Notes: generated from the letters alone by a model not told the origin. DNA of 64,000 nt from Taudactylus pleione (GCA_031769625.1 JAUIMM010000202.1:8232001-8296000); one strand, 5' to 3'; numbered from the stretch's first letter, positions 40,712-51,000 are shown. Translations and numbers: made by a program.

Positions 40712-43700
40712 CACTGTTATGAATTGTTATCTGCTGCATTTTAACTTTATGTTTAGCATTATTATTTATGTTATACACTTTTTACCTGTATGACATAGTA
40801 TAATGTGCTTATATTACCATCATGCATTGTCTATATTATTTGTACATTGCCGCAGTATTATGTTTTAAGATTAAATTGTAATGTAATAGTTATATGTTGT
40901 TGACTTAAGCACATTTGCCTCTGTATATAGCATTGTTATGTATTATGTTAATACAATGTTATCTTTTGCAAAAATAGAGTTCAATAAATTAATGTATTGT
41001 GTTTATACATTGTTGTGTTGGAGAAAATGGTCTTGATTCCCTGATTGGCTCAAAAATGTTTTTAATTTAAAATGGTGTTTCATAACTAGCTAAGCCTTAA
41101 TCTTTACAGTTTGAGGCTTTCCAAAAAGAAGAAACAGTGCAAACGCACCTGCTAAAGATCCAGCGATGGCGGCAAACCTCACAGAATGATCCTTCTTCTG
41201 ACAGGTAAGTGCTACTAATGGAAGTCATCAAGCAGACACTTCCTGCCAAAATACTGTGTATGCTTTGATCATCCAGAACTTTCATCCTACTGATCCTGGA
41301 GCTCCATGGGGTCCCACGTAGTGAACAGTGTCATTCCTCTGCAAATGACTCATGTCTCTATCTTCTCAGCAAAAGACTCCTAAGTTGCATCTTGACTGTA
41401 GACAACATCAGCAGTGGAGAAGAAGGCCAGCCATTTACCTCTTGGCATCAGGGTGGAAACCAAACAGTGGTCAAAGAAAGATTCCTTCTAAATTGGGGTA
41501 CTCTACTGCTGTATTACGACACTTTATTATATTGTTTGGCATCATATTTACCTAATGTTATCTGCCGTAGCATTTTGGCCCTATATAAAATGTTGATGTA
41601 TCACTGTTATGAATTGTTATCTGCTGCATTTTAACTTTATGTTTAGCATTATTATATATGTTACACACTTTTTACCTGTATGACATAGTATAATGTGCTT
41701 ATATTACCATCATGCATTGTCTATATTATTTGTACATTGCCGCAGTATTATGTTTTAAGATTAAATTGTAATGTAATAGTTATATGTTGTTGACTTAAGC
41801 ACATTTGCCTCTGTATATAGCATTGTTATGTATTATGTTAACACAATATTATCTTTTGCAAAAATAGAGTTCAATAAATTAATGTATTGTGTTTATACAT
41901 TGTTGTGTTGGAGAAAAGGGTCTTGATTCCCTGATTGGCTCAAAAATAGCTTAAATTTAAAATGGTGTTTCATAACTAGCTAAGCCTTAATCTTTACAGT
42001 TTGAGGCTTTCCAAAAAGGAGAAACAGTGCAAACGCACTTGCTAAAGATCCAGCGATGGCGGCAAACCTCACGGAAAGATCCTTCTTGTGACAGGTAAGT
42101 GCTACTAATGGAAGTCATCAAGCAGATACATCCTGCCAAAATACTGTGTATGCTTTGATCATCCAGAACTTTCATCCTACTGAACCTGGAGCTCCATGGG
42201 GTCCCACATAGTGAACACTGTCATTCCTCTGCAAATGACTCAGGTCTCTATCTTCTCAAATAAAGACTCCTAAGTTCCATCTTCACTGTAGACAAGATCA
42301 GCAGTGGAGATGAAGGCCAGCCATTTACCTCTTGGCATCAGGGTGGAGACCAAACAGTGGTCAAAGAAAGATTCCTTCTAAATTGGTATACTCTACCGCT
42401 GTATTACGACACATTATTACATTGTTTGGCATCATATTTACCTAATGTTATCTGCCGTAGCATTTTGTCCCTATATAAAATGTTGATGTATCACTGCTAT
42501 GAATTGTTATCTGCTGCATTTTAACTTTATGTTTAACATTGTTATATATGTTATACACTTTTTACCTGTATGACATAGTATAATGTGCTTATATTACCAT
42601 CATGCATTATCTATATTATTTGTACATTGCCGCAGTATTATGTTTTAAGATTAAATTGTAATGTAATAGTTATATGTTGTTGACTTAAGCATATTTGCCT
42701 CTGTATAAAGCATTGTTATGTATTATGTTAATACAATGTTATCGTTTGCAAAAAAGTGTTCAATAAATTAATGTATTGTGTTTATACATTGTTGTGTTGG
42801 AGAAAAGGGTCTTGATTCCCTGATTGGCTCAAAAATGTTTTAAATTTAAAATGGTGTTTCATAACTAGCTAAGCCTTAATCTTTACAGTTTGAGGCTTTC
42901 CAAAAAGGAGAAACAGTGCAAACGCACCTGCTAAAGATCCAGCGATGACGGTAAACCTCACAGAATGATCCTTCTTCTGACAGGTAAGTGCTACTAATGG
43001 ACGTCATCTAGCAGACACTTCCTGCCAAAATACTGTGTATGCTTTGATCATCCAGATCTTTCATCCTACTGATCCTGGAGCTCCATGGGGTCCCATATAG
43101 TGAACACTGTCATTCCTCTACAAATGACTCATGTTTCTATCTTCTCAGCAAAAGACTCCTAAGTTCCATCTTGACTGTAGACAACATCAGCAGTGGAGAA
43201 GAAGGCCAGCCATTTACCTCTTGGCATCAGGGTGGAGACCAAACAGTGGTCATAGAATGATTCCTTCTGAATTGGTGTACTCTACTGCTGTATTACGACA
43301 CTTTATTACATTGTTTGGCATCATATTTACCAAATGATATTTACCGTAGCATTTTGTCCCTATATAAAATGTTGATGTAGCTCTGTTATGAATTGTTATC
43401 TGCTGTATTTTAACTTTATGTTTAACATTGTTATATATGTTATACACTTTTTACCTGTATGACATAGTATAATGTGCTTATATTACCATCATGCATTGTC
43501 TATATTATTTGTACATTGCCGCAGTATTATGTTTTAAAATTAAATTGTAATATAAAAGTTATATGTTGTTGACTTAAGCAAATTTGCCTCTATATATAGC
43601 ATTTTTATGTATTATGTTAATACAATGTTATCTTTTGCAAAGATAGTGTTCAATAAATTTACGTTTTGTGTTTATACATTGTTGTGTTGGAGTAAAGGGT

Positions 43701-45261
43701 CTTGATTCCCTGACTGTCTCAAAAATGGCTTAAATTTAAAATGGTGTTTCATAACTAGCTAAGCCTTAATCTTTACAGTTTGAGGCTTTCCAAAAAGGAG
43801 AAATAGTGCAAACGCACCTGCTAAAGATCCAGCGATGGCGGCAAACCTCACGGAATGATCCTTCTTCTGACAGGTAAGTGCTACTAATGGACGTCATCAA
43901 GCAGACACTTTCTGCCAAAATACTGTGAATGCTTTGATCATCCAGAACTTTCATCCTACTGATCCAGCTGCTCCATGGGGTCCCACGTAGTGAACACTGT
44001 CATTCCTCAGCAAATGACTCATGACTCTATCTTCTCAGCAAAAGACTCCTAAGTTCCATCTTGACTGTTGACAACATCAGCAGTGGAGAAGAAGGTCAGC
44101 CATTTACCTCTTGGCATCATGGTGGAGACCAAACAGTGGTCAAAGAAAGAATCCTTCTGAATTGGTGTACTCTACCGCTGTATTACGACACTTTATTACA
44201 TTGTTTGGCATCATATTTACCTAATGTTATCTGCCGTAGCATTTTGTCCCTATATAAAATGTTGATGCATCACTGTTATGAATTGTTATATGCTGCATTT
44301 TAACTTTATGTGTAACATTGTTATATATGTTATACACTTTTTACCTGTATGACATAGTATAATGTGCTTATATTACCATCATGCATTGTCAATATTATTT
44401 GTACATTGCCGCAGTATTATGTTTTAAAATTAAATTGTAATGTAATTGTTATATGTTGTTGACTTAAGCAAATTTGCCTCTGTATATAGCATTGTTCTGT
44501 ATCATGTTAATAATACAATGTTATCTTTTTCAAAAACAGTGTTAAATAAATTTACGTATTGTGTTTATACATTGTTGTGTTGGAGTAAAGGGTCTTGATT
44601 CCCTGATTGGCTCAAAAATGGCTTATATTTAAAATGGTGTTTCATAACTTGCTAAGCCTTAATCTTTACAGTTTGAGGCTTTCCAAAAAGGAGAAACAGT
44701 GCAAACGCACCTGCTAAAGATCCAGTGATGGCGGCAAACCTCACGGAATGATCCTTCTTCTGACAGGTAAGTGCTACTAATGGATGTCAGCAAGCAGACA
44801 CTTCCTGCCAAAATACTGTGTATGCTTTGATCATCCAGGACTTTCATCCTACTGATCCTGGAGCTCCATGGGGTCCCACGTAGTGAACACTGTCATTCCT
44901 CTGCAAATGACTCAGGTCTCTATCTTCTCAGCAAAAGACTCCTAAGTTCCATCTTGACTGTAGACAACATCAGCAGCGGAGAAGGCCAGCCATTTACCTC
45001 TTGGCATCAGGGGGGAGACCAAACAGTGGTCAAAGAAAGATTCCTTCTAAATTGGTGTACTCTACCGCTGTATTACGACACTTTATTACATTGTTTGGCA
45101 TCATATTTACCTAATGTTATCTGCAGTAGCATTTTGTCCCTATATAAAATGTTGATGTATCACTGTTATGAATTGTTATCTGCTGCATTTTAACTTTATG
45201 TTTAACATTGTTATATATGTTATACACTTTTTACCTGTATGACATAGTATAATGTGCTTAT

Positions 45262-46523
45262 TGTCACGACCCTGTCTAGTTGTCACCTTTTTGCCTTGGG
45301 ACTTACCCCTGTCAGCTCCCCCATGGATCTGTGTGTGTAATTTGCCTGGAGGATTTGCTCTGATTATTGCACCTGGCCTCTCCTTTGTCTGTGAGCACTG
45401 CTAGCCCTGATTGGAATCACAGGTGTGGTTCTGATTCTCAGAGCTGCAGTGATGAATACTCCCTCTGCATGTTGTGCCTTCCACCACTCAGAATGCTACT
45501 ACCAGACCACCTGTCCGTATCCACCAATTGCTGCCAGACCCATGGTATATATATCCTCTCCTGATAGCATTCTGGGCCTGAACATCTCGTCTTCCCGTGG
45601 TGTATGGTTCATGCTGTTCCTGCATTCAAGTATATCCCTGAAACCTGCTACAGCAATCCCTGGCGCTATCCAGAAAACCTGTTTCAGCTGTACCTGGCAA
45701 TCCAGTAAATCTGCTGGCAGCAACCCCCGGTACTTCCAGAAAACCTGTTACAGCCAAACCTGGCAATCAAGTAAGCGTGCTGACAGCAACCCCTGGTGCA
45801 TCCCGAAAACCTGCTACAGTAATACCTGGCATCCAGACGTCCTGTTACAGCAATACCTGGCCTGTGCTCTGCTGCTAGTCCTACTCCTGGTTGGTCCCTG
45901 GCACTCTGTAAACCTGCATCGTGTCACCCTGCCTTGCTTCCTGCTGTGGATCAACTCCTGCCCCTTTTACCTACCTACTCCCTCCCTGAACCTAAAATTC
46001 CCAAACCTACCCATTCCTTCCTGAAACCTGTTATTCCCAATTATCCTATCCAGCCTGCACCTGAGTTCCAACCTTGTCACAGCATTTCCAGATTACCCTG
46101 TTTAGCCCTCATCTCAGCATTACCTGACTTCCCTTCAGCCATTGTCACGTTGTTCCAGTCCAGAGTCAAGTTCCAAGCTCATCAGTTCTATCCACGTTGT
46201 TCCAGTCCAGAGTCAAGTTCCAAGCTCATCAGTTCTATCCACATTGTTCCAGTCCAGGGTCAAGTTCCAAGCTCATCAGTTCAGTCCACGTTGTTCCAGT
46301 CCATAGTCAAGTTCTTAGTTCATCAGTTCAATTCAACAAGTCTTCCTGACTGTCCTGGTCCGGTCCCTCCAGTTCCTGTCATTTATCATCAAAGGCAGTT
46401 TTCACTGCTACACAAGTCTTATAAATAGAGCTATCTACGTTATCTGTGATTCCAGTCATGCTGGCCTCCGTTGAAACCCGATCACCACCTGAGACAGGTA
46501 ACTCGCAGACACCAATCGTGACA
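45262..46523 (+). mobile_element. Solo-LTR-like retroelement insertion (1,262 bp, 5-bp TSD CTTAT)
   Basis: The element starts TGTCACGACC and ends AATCGTGACA, giving the canonical TG...CA ends within an 8 bp inverted terminal repeat (TGTCACGA/TCGTGACA). CTTAT is duplicated at 45,257-45,261 and 46,524-46,528; uninterrupted satellite units read 'gtgcttatattacc' at this point. A TATAAATA box at 46,420-46,427 lies about 100 bp from the 3' end, as in a U3-R-U5 layout with a short R-U5. It contains a 47 bp tandem repeat and about 66 bp imperfect repeats. Open stretches of 199 and 164 codons overlap the repeats and show no retroviral domain. No gag, pol or second LTR is present. The family was not identified; a Ty3-type LTR is possible. 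Its base composition (C/T-rich, about half GC) differs sharply from the satellite. Confidence 0.75.
46150..46337 (+). repeat. 47-bp tandem repeat, four copies, inside the LTR-like element
   Basis: Copies begin 'ttgttccagtcca' at 46,150, 46,197, 46,244 and 46,291, with exact 47 bp spacing and a few substitutions. Repeated enhancer-like blocks are common in U3 regions of LTRs; here that role is an inference from position. Confidence 0.85.
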
Positions 46524-48045
46524 CTTATATTACCATCATGCATTGTCTATATTATTTGTACATTGCCGCAGTATTATGTTTTAAAATTAAATTGTAATCT
46601 AATAGTTATATGTTGTTGACTTAAGCAAATTTGCCTCTGTATATAGCATTGTTATGTATTATGTTAATACAATGTAATATTTTGCAAAGATAGTGTTCAA
46701 TAAATTTACATATTGTGTTTATACATTGTTGTGTTGGAGTAAAGGGTATTGATTCCCTGATTGGTTCAAAAATGGCTTATATGTAAATGGTGTTTCATAA
46801 CTAGCTAAGCCTTAATCTTTACAGTTTGAGGCTTTCCAAAAAGGAGAAATAGTGCAAACGCACCTGTTAAAGATCCAGCGATGGCGGCAAACCTCACGGA
46901 ATGATCCTTCTTCTGACAGGTAAGTGCTACTAATGGATGTCATCAAGCAGACACTTCCTGCCAAAATACTGTGTATGCTTTGATCATCCAGAACTTTCAT
47001 CCTACTGATCCTGGAGCTCCATGGGGTCCCACGTAGTGAACACTGTCATTCCTCTGCAAATGACTCATGTCTTTATCTTCTCATCAAAAGACTCCTAAGT
47101 TCCATCTTGACTGTAGACAACATCAGCAGTGGAGAAGGCTAGCCATTTACCTCTTGGCATCAGGGTGGATACGAAACAGTAGTCAAAGAATCCTTTTAAA
47201 TTGGTGTACTCTACCGCTGTATTACGACATTTGACTACATTGTTTGGCATCATATGTACCTAATGTTATCTGCCATGGCATTTTGTCCATATCTAAAATG
47301 TTGATGTATCACTGTTATGAATTGTTATCTGCTGCATTTTAACTTTATGTTTAACATTGTTATATATGTTATACACTTTTTACCTGTATTACATAGTATA
47401 ATGAGCCTATATTACCATCATGCATTGTTTATATTATTTGTACATTGCCGCAGTATTGTTTTAAAATTAAATTGTTATTTAATAGTTATATGTTGTTGAT
47501 TTAAGCAAATTCGCCTCTGTATATAGCATTATAATGTATTATGTTAAAACAATGTTATCGTTTGCAAAAATAGTGTTCAATAAAATTTACGTATTGTGTT
47601 TATACATTGTTGTGTTGGATTAAAGGGTCCTGATTCCCTCAGAGGCTCAAAAATGGCTTAAATTTAAAATGGTGTTTCCTGACTAGCTAAGCATCAATCT
47701 ATACAGATTGAGGCTTTCCAAAAAGTAGAAACAGTGAAAACGCACCTGTTAAAGATCCACCGATGGCGGAAAACCTCATGGAATGATCCTTCTTCTGACA
47801 GGTAAGTGCTACTAATGGACTTCATCAAGCAGACACTTCCTGCCAGAATACTATGTATTGCTTTGCTCATCCAGCACATTTATCCTACTGATCCTTGAGC
47901 TCCATGGGGTCTCACATAGTAAACCCTGCCATTCCCTTGCAAATGACTCATGTCTCTATCTTCTCATCAAAAGAGTCCTAAGTACCATCTTGACTGCAGA
48001 CAACATCAGCAGTGGAAAAGTAGTCCAGCCACTTACCTCACAGTG
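46524..48045 (+). repeat. Decayed satellite units 51 (end), 52 and 53 (start)
   Basis: The satellite resumes after the LTR-like insertion. Unit 52 (module 46,825) is still about 95% like the consensus. Unit 53 (module 47,707-47,801) has about seven changes in the module and edge-specific variants such as 'tgtattgctttgctcatccagcac', shared with unit 54. Both keep CAG|GTAAGT. Confidence 0.85.
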
Positions 48046-48125
48046 TCAGGGTGGGGTAGCAGTCGGGAAGCCGATGGACCTATTCCCGACCGCCGGCTTA
48101 CCAACAGTCTAAGTCCGGCAAGTGT

Positions 48126-48163
48126 CTAATGACAGGCGTCGATATCCCGACGCCTGTCATTAG
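48126..48163. repeat. Perfect 16-bp-arm inverted repeat
   Basis: CTAATGACAGGCGTCG at 48,126-48,141 is followed by a 6 bp spacer and its exact reverse complement at 48,148-48,163. It lies inside the 503 bp transposon and could form a stable hairpin. Confidence 0.95.
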
Positions 48164-48241
48164 GCCTACGCTGGGAGCCCGATACCCGGCTATCCGATCG
48201 AAAGTAAGCCAGGTGCCGGACGCGGACAGCCGCAGCCGGGA

Positions 48242-48440
48242 GGGTTAGGTTTATGGTTCTCGGGGGGGACTTAAAGTTAGGCACGCCCCCGGGAGGTTAG
48301 GTTTAGGCTAGGGGAAGGGAGCGTTAGGGTTAGGCATCCCCGGGGGCGGTGGTTAGGGTTAGGCACCTTCCCGGGAGACTTAGATTTAGGCAGCGGGGAA
48401 GGGGGGGTTAGGTTTAGGCATTTGGGGGGGAGGGCTAGGG
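48242..48440 (+). repeat. Degenerate TTAGG/TTAGGG-like interstitial repeat
   Basis: Repeated 'ggttaggtttaggc', 'gttagggttaggc' and 'agggctagggttaggg' blocks alternate with G runs and 'cccggga'. It resembles vertebrate telomere repeat but is spaced every 25-35 bp and lies inside a transposon, so it is an element-internal minisatellite and not a telomere remnant at a chromosome fusion. Confidence 0.7.
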
Positions 48441-48564
48441 TTAGGGGGTAAAATAGATTAGTTTATACTTACCTTAGGACGTTCGGGATCTTCACCTCTT
48501 TCGGTCTGCCGCTGCCGGGATTTCAACCACGTCCGGCGGTAAATCATACTGATACCTCAGGGTG

Positions 48565-49765
48565 AACACCAAGCATTGGTCAATGAAAGCTTCCTGCTAA
48601 ATTGATGTAATCTACCGTAGTATTACGACACTTTATTACATTGTTTGGTATCATATTTGCTTAATGTTATCTGATATAGCATTTTGTCCCTATACAAAAT
48701 GTTAATGTGTCACTGTTATGCATTATTATCTGCTGCATTTTAACTTTATGTTTAAGTTGTTATATATGTTATTCACTATTTTACTGTATAATGTGCTTAT
48801 TTTACCCTGTCATGCATTGTCTTTATTATTTGTACATTGCCACAGTATGATGTTTTAATATTAAATTGTTATATAAAGTTATATGTTGTTGACTCTGTAT
48901 ATAGCATTATGTATTACTTTATTGCACTGTTTTGTTTTGCAAAAAAAAGTGTTCTGTAAGCGATGTATTAGGGTTCCACATTATTATAGACTAATTGTTA
49001 TGTATTGTGTTTATACATTGTTGTGTTGGAGTAAAGGGTTTTGATTCCCTTATTGGCTCAAAATAGCTTCAATTTAAAATGGTGTTTCCTGACTAGCTAA
49101 GCCTTAATCTTTACAGAATGAGGCTTTCAAAAAAGGAGAAACAGTGCAAACGCACCTGCTAAAGATCCAGCGATGGCGGAAAACCTCACGGAATGATCTT
49201 TCTTCTGACAGGCAAGTGCTACTAATAGACATCATCAAGCAGACACCTTCTGCTATAGTAATGTATATTGCTTTGCTAATCCAGCACTTTCATCCTACTA
49301 ATTCGGGGTTCCATGGGGTCCCACGTTGGGAATACTGCCATACATCTGAAAGTGACTCATGGCCCCATCTCCTTAGTGATAGTCTATAGATATTCATCTC
49401 GACTGCATCTGACTCCATGTTTAATCTCCTCTGGAAGTGACTCTCAGCTTCCAGTCATTCACCCCACAGCATCAATGTGGTGACCAAGCAGTGGTAAAAG
49501 AATGGCTCCTGCCAAGTTTATGGGAAGAGGAAGGAACAGTGTCGCACGCATCATGTGTGTGATGTCAGTGAGCTCCCAGATAATGTTTCCATTAAGTGAG
49601 TGGGGAGAGGGATGTCGGCACTGCATTATTATTATTTGTGTGTGATGTCGGTGAACCCTAAATGCATACTACTCTTCACAAGGTCACTCATTTTTAATCA
49701 TGCAATGTAAAAATTGTCCTACATTATTATATATGATGCTTATACATTGATATCTGCCGCAGTAT
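48565..49765 (+). repeat. Terminal satellite units 53 (end) and 54, strongly decayed
   Basis: Last recognisable units. AT-rich parts have many indels, for example an extra 'attagggttccacattattatagac' type insertion near 48,968. After about 49,260 similarity to the unit fades quickly; 'gatatctgccgcagtatt' at 49,749-49,766 is the last matching piece, directly before a (TC)n run. Confidence 0.75.
49117..49211 (+). other. Exon-like module of terminal unit 54 (GC donor)
   Basis: By eye about 5 of 95 positions differ from the array consensus, although the following 190 bp have changed far more. The 3' splice site 'ccttaatctttacag' is intact. The donor is CAG|GCAAGT, the commonest non-GT donor class. 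The reading frame continues through the donor for 81 codons from an internal ATG-like start context at 49,144 (TG-rich; GTG), but this is a read-through of intron-like sequence. Confidence 0.45.
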
Positions 49766-49789
49766 TCTCTCTCTCTCTCTCTCTCTCTC
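49766..49789 (+). repeat. (TC)n microsatellite at satellite/cassette A boundary
   Basis: A pure TC run of about 24 bp joins satellite unit 54 to the start of cassette A. A similar run (54,150-54,168) lies at the matching place before the cassette B copy of the following sequence, where about 45 extra bases separate the run from 'gaagttgaaaaatc'. Confidence 0.95.
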
Positions 49790-49857
49790 GCATCCGAAGT
49801 TGAAAAATCACACCAAAAGACGCTCAGCGCTATCGAGACGCATGGCGCACATGCATT

Positions 49858-49886
49858 ATGTTTAACGCGACTTGTAGCGCACGAAG
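49858..49886 (+). other. Candidate coding part of a first exon in cassette A
   Basis: An ATG at 49,858 opens nine codons (MFNATCSAR) plus 2 nt, ending at CGAAG|GTAAGATG, a strong 5' splice site. The same structure is kept in cassette B (ATG 54,269, exon end 54,297). The surrounding 100 bp is CpG-containing and well conserved between A and B. The phase (2) matches the 60 bp exon-like segment downstream. No promoter was identified. It could equally be the edge of a transposon. Confidence 0.2.
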
Positions 49887-49916
49887 GTAAGATGTATGTG
49901 GACACATCTGTATATA

Positions 49917-50100
49917 ACTTTGTGTTACATCATGGTTATGCATTGTTATATCCTGCAGTTTTACTTATTTTTTAAGTGTTATATATCACAGGAATACGTT
50001 GTTATATGCTGGAGGGGTATACTGTATCACTATATAACACTGTTGTGCCTCACTATTATACACTGTACGTTTATGCAGTACTACTTACCTATATTACATA
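49917..50100 (+). repeat. TTGTTATA-rich sequence resembling satellite intron-like part
   Basis: 'catggttatgcattgttatatcctgcag', 'acactgttgtgcctcactattatacac' and similar phrases repeat the vocabulary of the AT-rich half of the satellite unit, but without alignable full-length identity. Cassette B has the same stretch at 54,328-54,495. Confidence 0.4.
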
Positions 50101-50188
50101 TCTGACACCTGGGAAACTATAGATTGTTTCCTAATACTCTGGCTAATTTTTTAACCACTTTTCCTCCTTTATTACTTACTGTTCGCAG

Positions 50189-50248
50189 ATCACCTCCAGC
50201 TCTGGTTCAGGCAGCTGATCCATGTAGTGCTTCCAACATACTGAGCAG
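50189..50248 (+). other. 60-bp exon-like segment, cassette A
   Basis: Preceded by a pyrimidine-rich tract and 'ttactgttcgcag', followed by CAG|GTGATG (weak donor). In phase 2 it reads R-SPPALVQAADPCSASNIL-S, open throughout. Cassette B keeps it (54,800-54,859). In cassette C (59,080-59,139) ATCACC is ATAACC, which puts TAA right after the junction. Two further fragments (about 58,745-58,796 and from about 62,084) have the same body with altered acceptors or lost donors. Confidence 0.25.
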
Positions 50249-50350
50249 GTGATGCTGTGACATCTACATGTACACTTACCAGGACATTGTGAGGTGACAC
50301 AATTGGTATTGAGACATCACGTGAAGTAATCTATAGGTCATGGTATAGGG

Positions 50351-50506
50351 CAGTGGTGGCGAACCCTGGCACTCCAGCTGCTGTGGGACTACATATTCCA
50401 GCATGCACTGCCAGAATTTTGCTATTAGGGAATGCTAAAACTGTGGCAGGGCATGCTGGGATATGTAGTCCCACAGCAGCTGGAGTGCCAGGGTTCGCCA
50501 TCACTG
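50351..50506. mobile_element. 156-bp palindromic hAT-type MITE with 8-bp TSD GTATAGGG
   Basis: Begins CAGTGGTGGCGAACCCTGGC and ends with its near-exact reverse complement (GGGTTCGCCATCACTG); the arms extend to about 60 bp each. GTATAGGG flanks both ends (50,343-50,350 and 50,507-50,514). Cassettes B and C have the empty site 'catgtgacagggcaagc'. It contains the 'gcatgctgggatatgtagtccc' style palindrome arms common in frog MITEs. hAT assignment rests on CAGTG ends and the 8 bp TSD. Confidence 0.9.
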
Positions 50507-50537
50507 GTATAGGGCAAGCAGACAGCTGATAGGCCTG

Positions 50538-50657
50538 GCCAACCTGTGGCTCTCCAGCTGTTGTGAAACTACATGTCCCATCATGTTTTACCAGCTGATC
50601 GGTGGGAGGGTATGCTGGGACCTGTAGTTTTAAAACAGCTGGAGAGTCGCAGTTTGC
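50538..50657. mobile_element. 120-bp hAT-like MITE, cassette A copy
   Basis: Imperfect 34 bp inverted repeats start GCCAACCTGTGGCTCTCCAG, flanked by TAGGCCTG and TAGGCCTA (8 bp, one mismatch). The same insertion is in B (54,985-55,104) and C (59,265-59,384), so it predates the duplication. Confidence 0.75.
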
Positions 50658-50751
50658 TAGGCCTAGCTGAGTACATTTACTTGACAGGTATCAACTGAAA
50701 CTGATAAGCTAGTATAGGCAAATGTAAACAATTCAAAATATCTTATTACAG

Positions 50752-50800
50752 GTTTTGAATAAATCTGTGTCTGTGGGAGACAAATAAAAAATGTACTGCA
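50752..50800 (+). other. Candidate terminal exon with AATAAA, cassette A
   Basis: 'tcttattacag' precedes GTTTTGAATAAATC; a second AATAAA is at 50,783-50,788. Read in phase 2 from the 60 bp segment it gives R-F-stop. B (from 55,494) keeps the acceptor and AATAAA but stays open longer. The sequence is AT-rich, so the signals may be accidental. Confidence 0.15.
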
Positions 50801-50885
50801 TCATATATGGAATATAATATATTAATATGAACTCTTTAAATATTAAATAAACTACCCAGTATTTTTGTTACCAATAAAGTTATAA

Positions 50886-51000
50886 GGGGCGATTCAATTC
50901 ATCGCAATGCTGAATAGCCCCTGGAAGGAGTTCCCAGAGTTATTCAATTCACTGCGCTGTTAAGTCCGACTAAAACCACTTAAGTAACACAAAAATTAAC
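50886..51000. mobile_element. MITE remnant 'GGGCGATTCAATTC', cassette A copy
   Basis: 'ggcgattcaattcatcgcaatgc' faces 'agttattcaattcactgcgc' as a loose inverted pair; repeated in B (about 55,632) and C (about 59,914). The family is unknown and the right end is not clear. Confidence 0.4.

Larger units (their letters stand above)
48054..48556 (+). mobile_element. 503-bp GC-rich DNA transposon with 8-bp TSD TCAGGGTG
   Basis: Inserted in satellite unit 53, where other units read 'gcatcagggtggagacc'. TCAGGGTG is duplicated at 48,046-48,053 and 48,557-48,564. The ends are GGGTAGCAGT and ACTGATACC, a short imperfect inverted repeat (GGTANCAGT). An 8 bp duplication fits hAT or P-type elements, but the ends are not typical hAT CAG termini, so the superfamily is left open. 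It holds a perfect palindrome (48,126-48,163) and TTAGG-rich sequence (48,242-48,440). No transposase is encoded, so it is non-autonomous. Confidence 0.8.
1..49765 (+). repeat. 889-bp exon-bearing megasatellite array (54 units; open at left edge)
   Basis: A head-to-tail array with a unit of 886-891 bp. It starts mid-unit at base 1, so it continues to the left. Neighbouring copies differ at a few percent of positions by eye; the last three units (from about 46.5 kb) are much more diverged. Unit order: 95 bp exon-like module, about 310 bp of mixed-composition sequence, then about 480 bp of AT-rich sequence with degenerate TTGTTATRT-type short repeats. Subfamilies can be read from linked variants: type A has 'ctcatag' in the module and 'ccatagggtcccacgtag' after it; type B has 'gaggatttcc', 'caatcgc' and 'ctcacgg'; type C has 'ctcacag' and 'catctagcag'. 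The array is interrupted at 45,262-46,523 and 48,054-48,556. The right boundary is a (TC)n run at about 49,766. I do not recognise the unit as a named satellite. Confidence 0.97.

Noticed and set aside
45425..46428. Open stretches of 199 and 164 codons
   Set aside because: They lie within the LTR-like element and cross its tandem repeats; no gag, protease, RT, integrase or envelope motif is present.
48242..48440. Interstitial telomere or chromosome-fusion site
   Set aside because: TTAGG-like words are irregular and confined within a transposon bounded by an 8 bp TSD.
1..49765. CRISPR-like or rDNA/5S/snRNA tandem array
   Set aside because: The unit is about 889 bp with no short spaced repeats, and no conserved rRNA, 5S or snRNA sequence was recognised.
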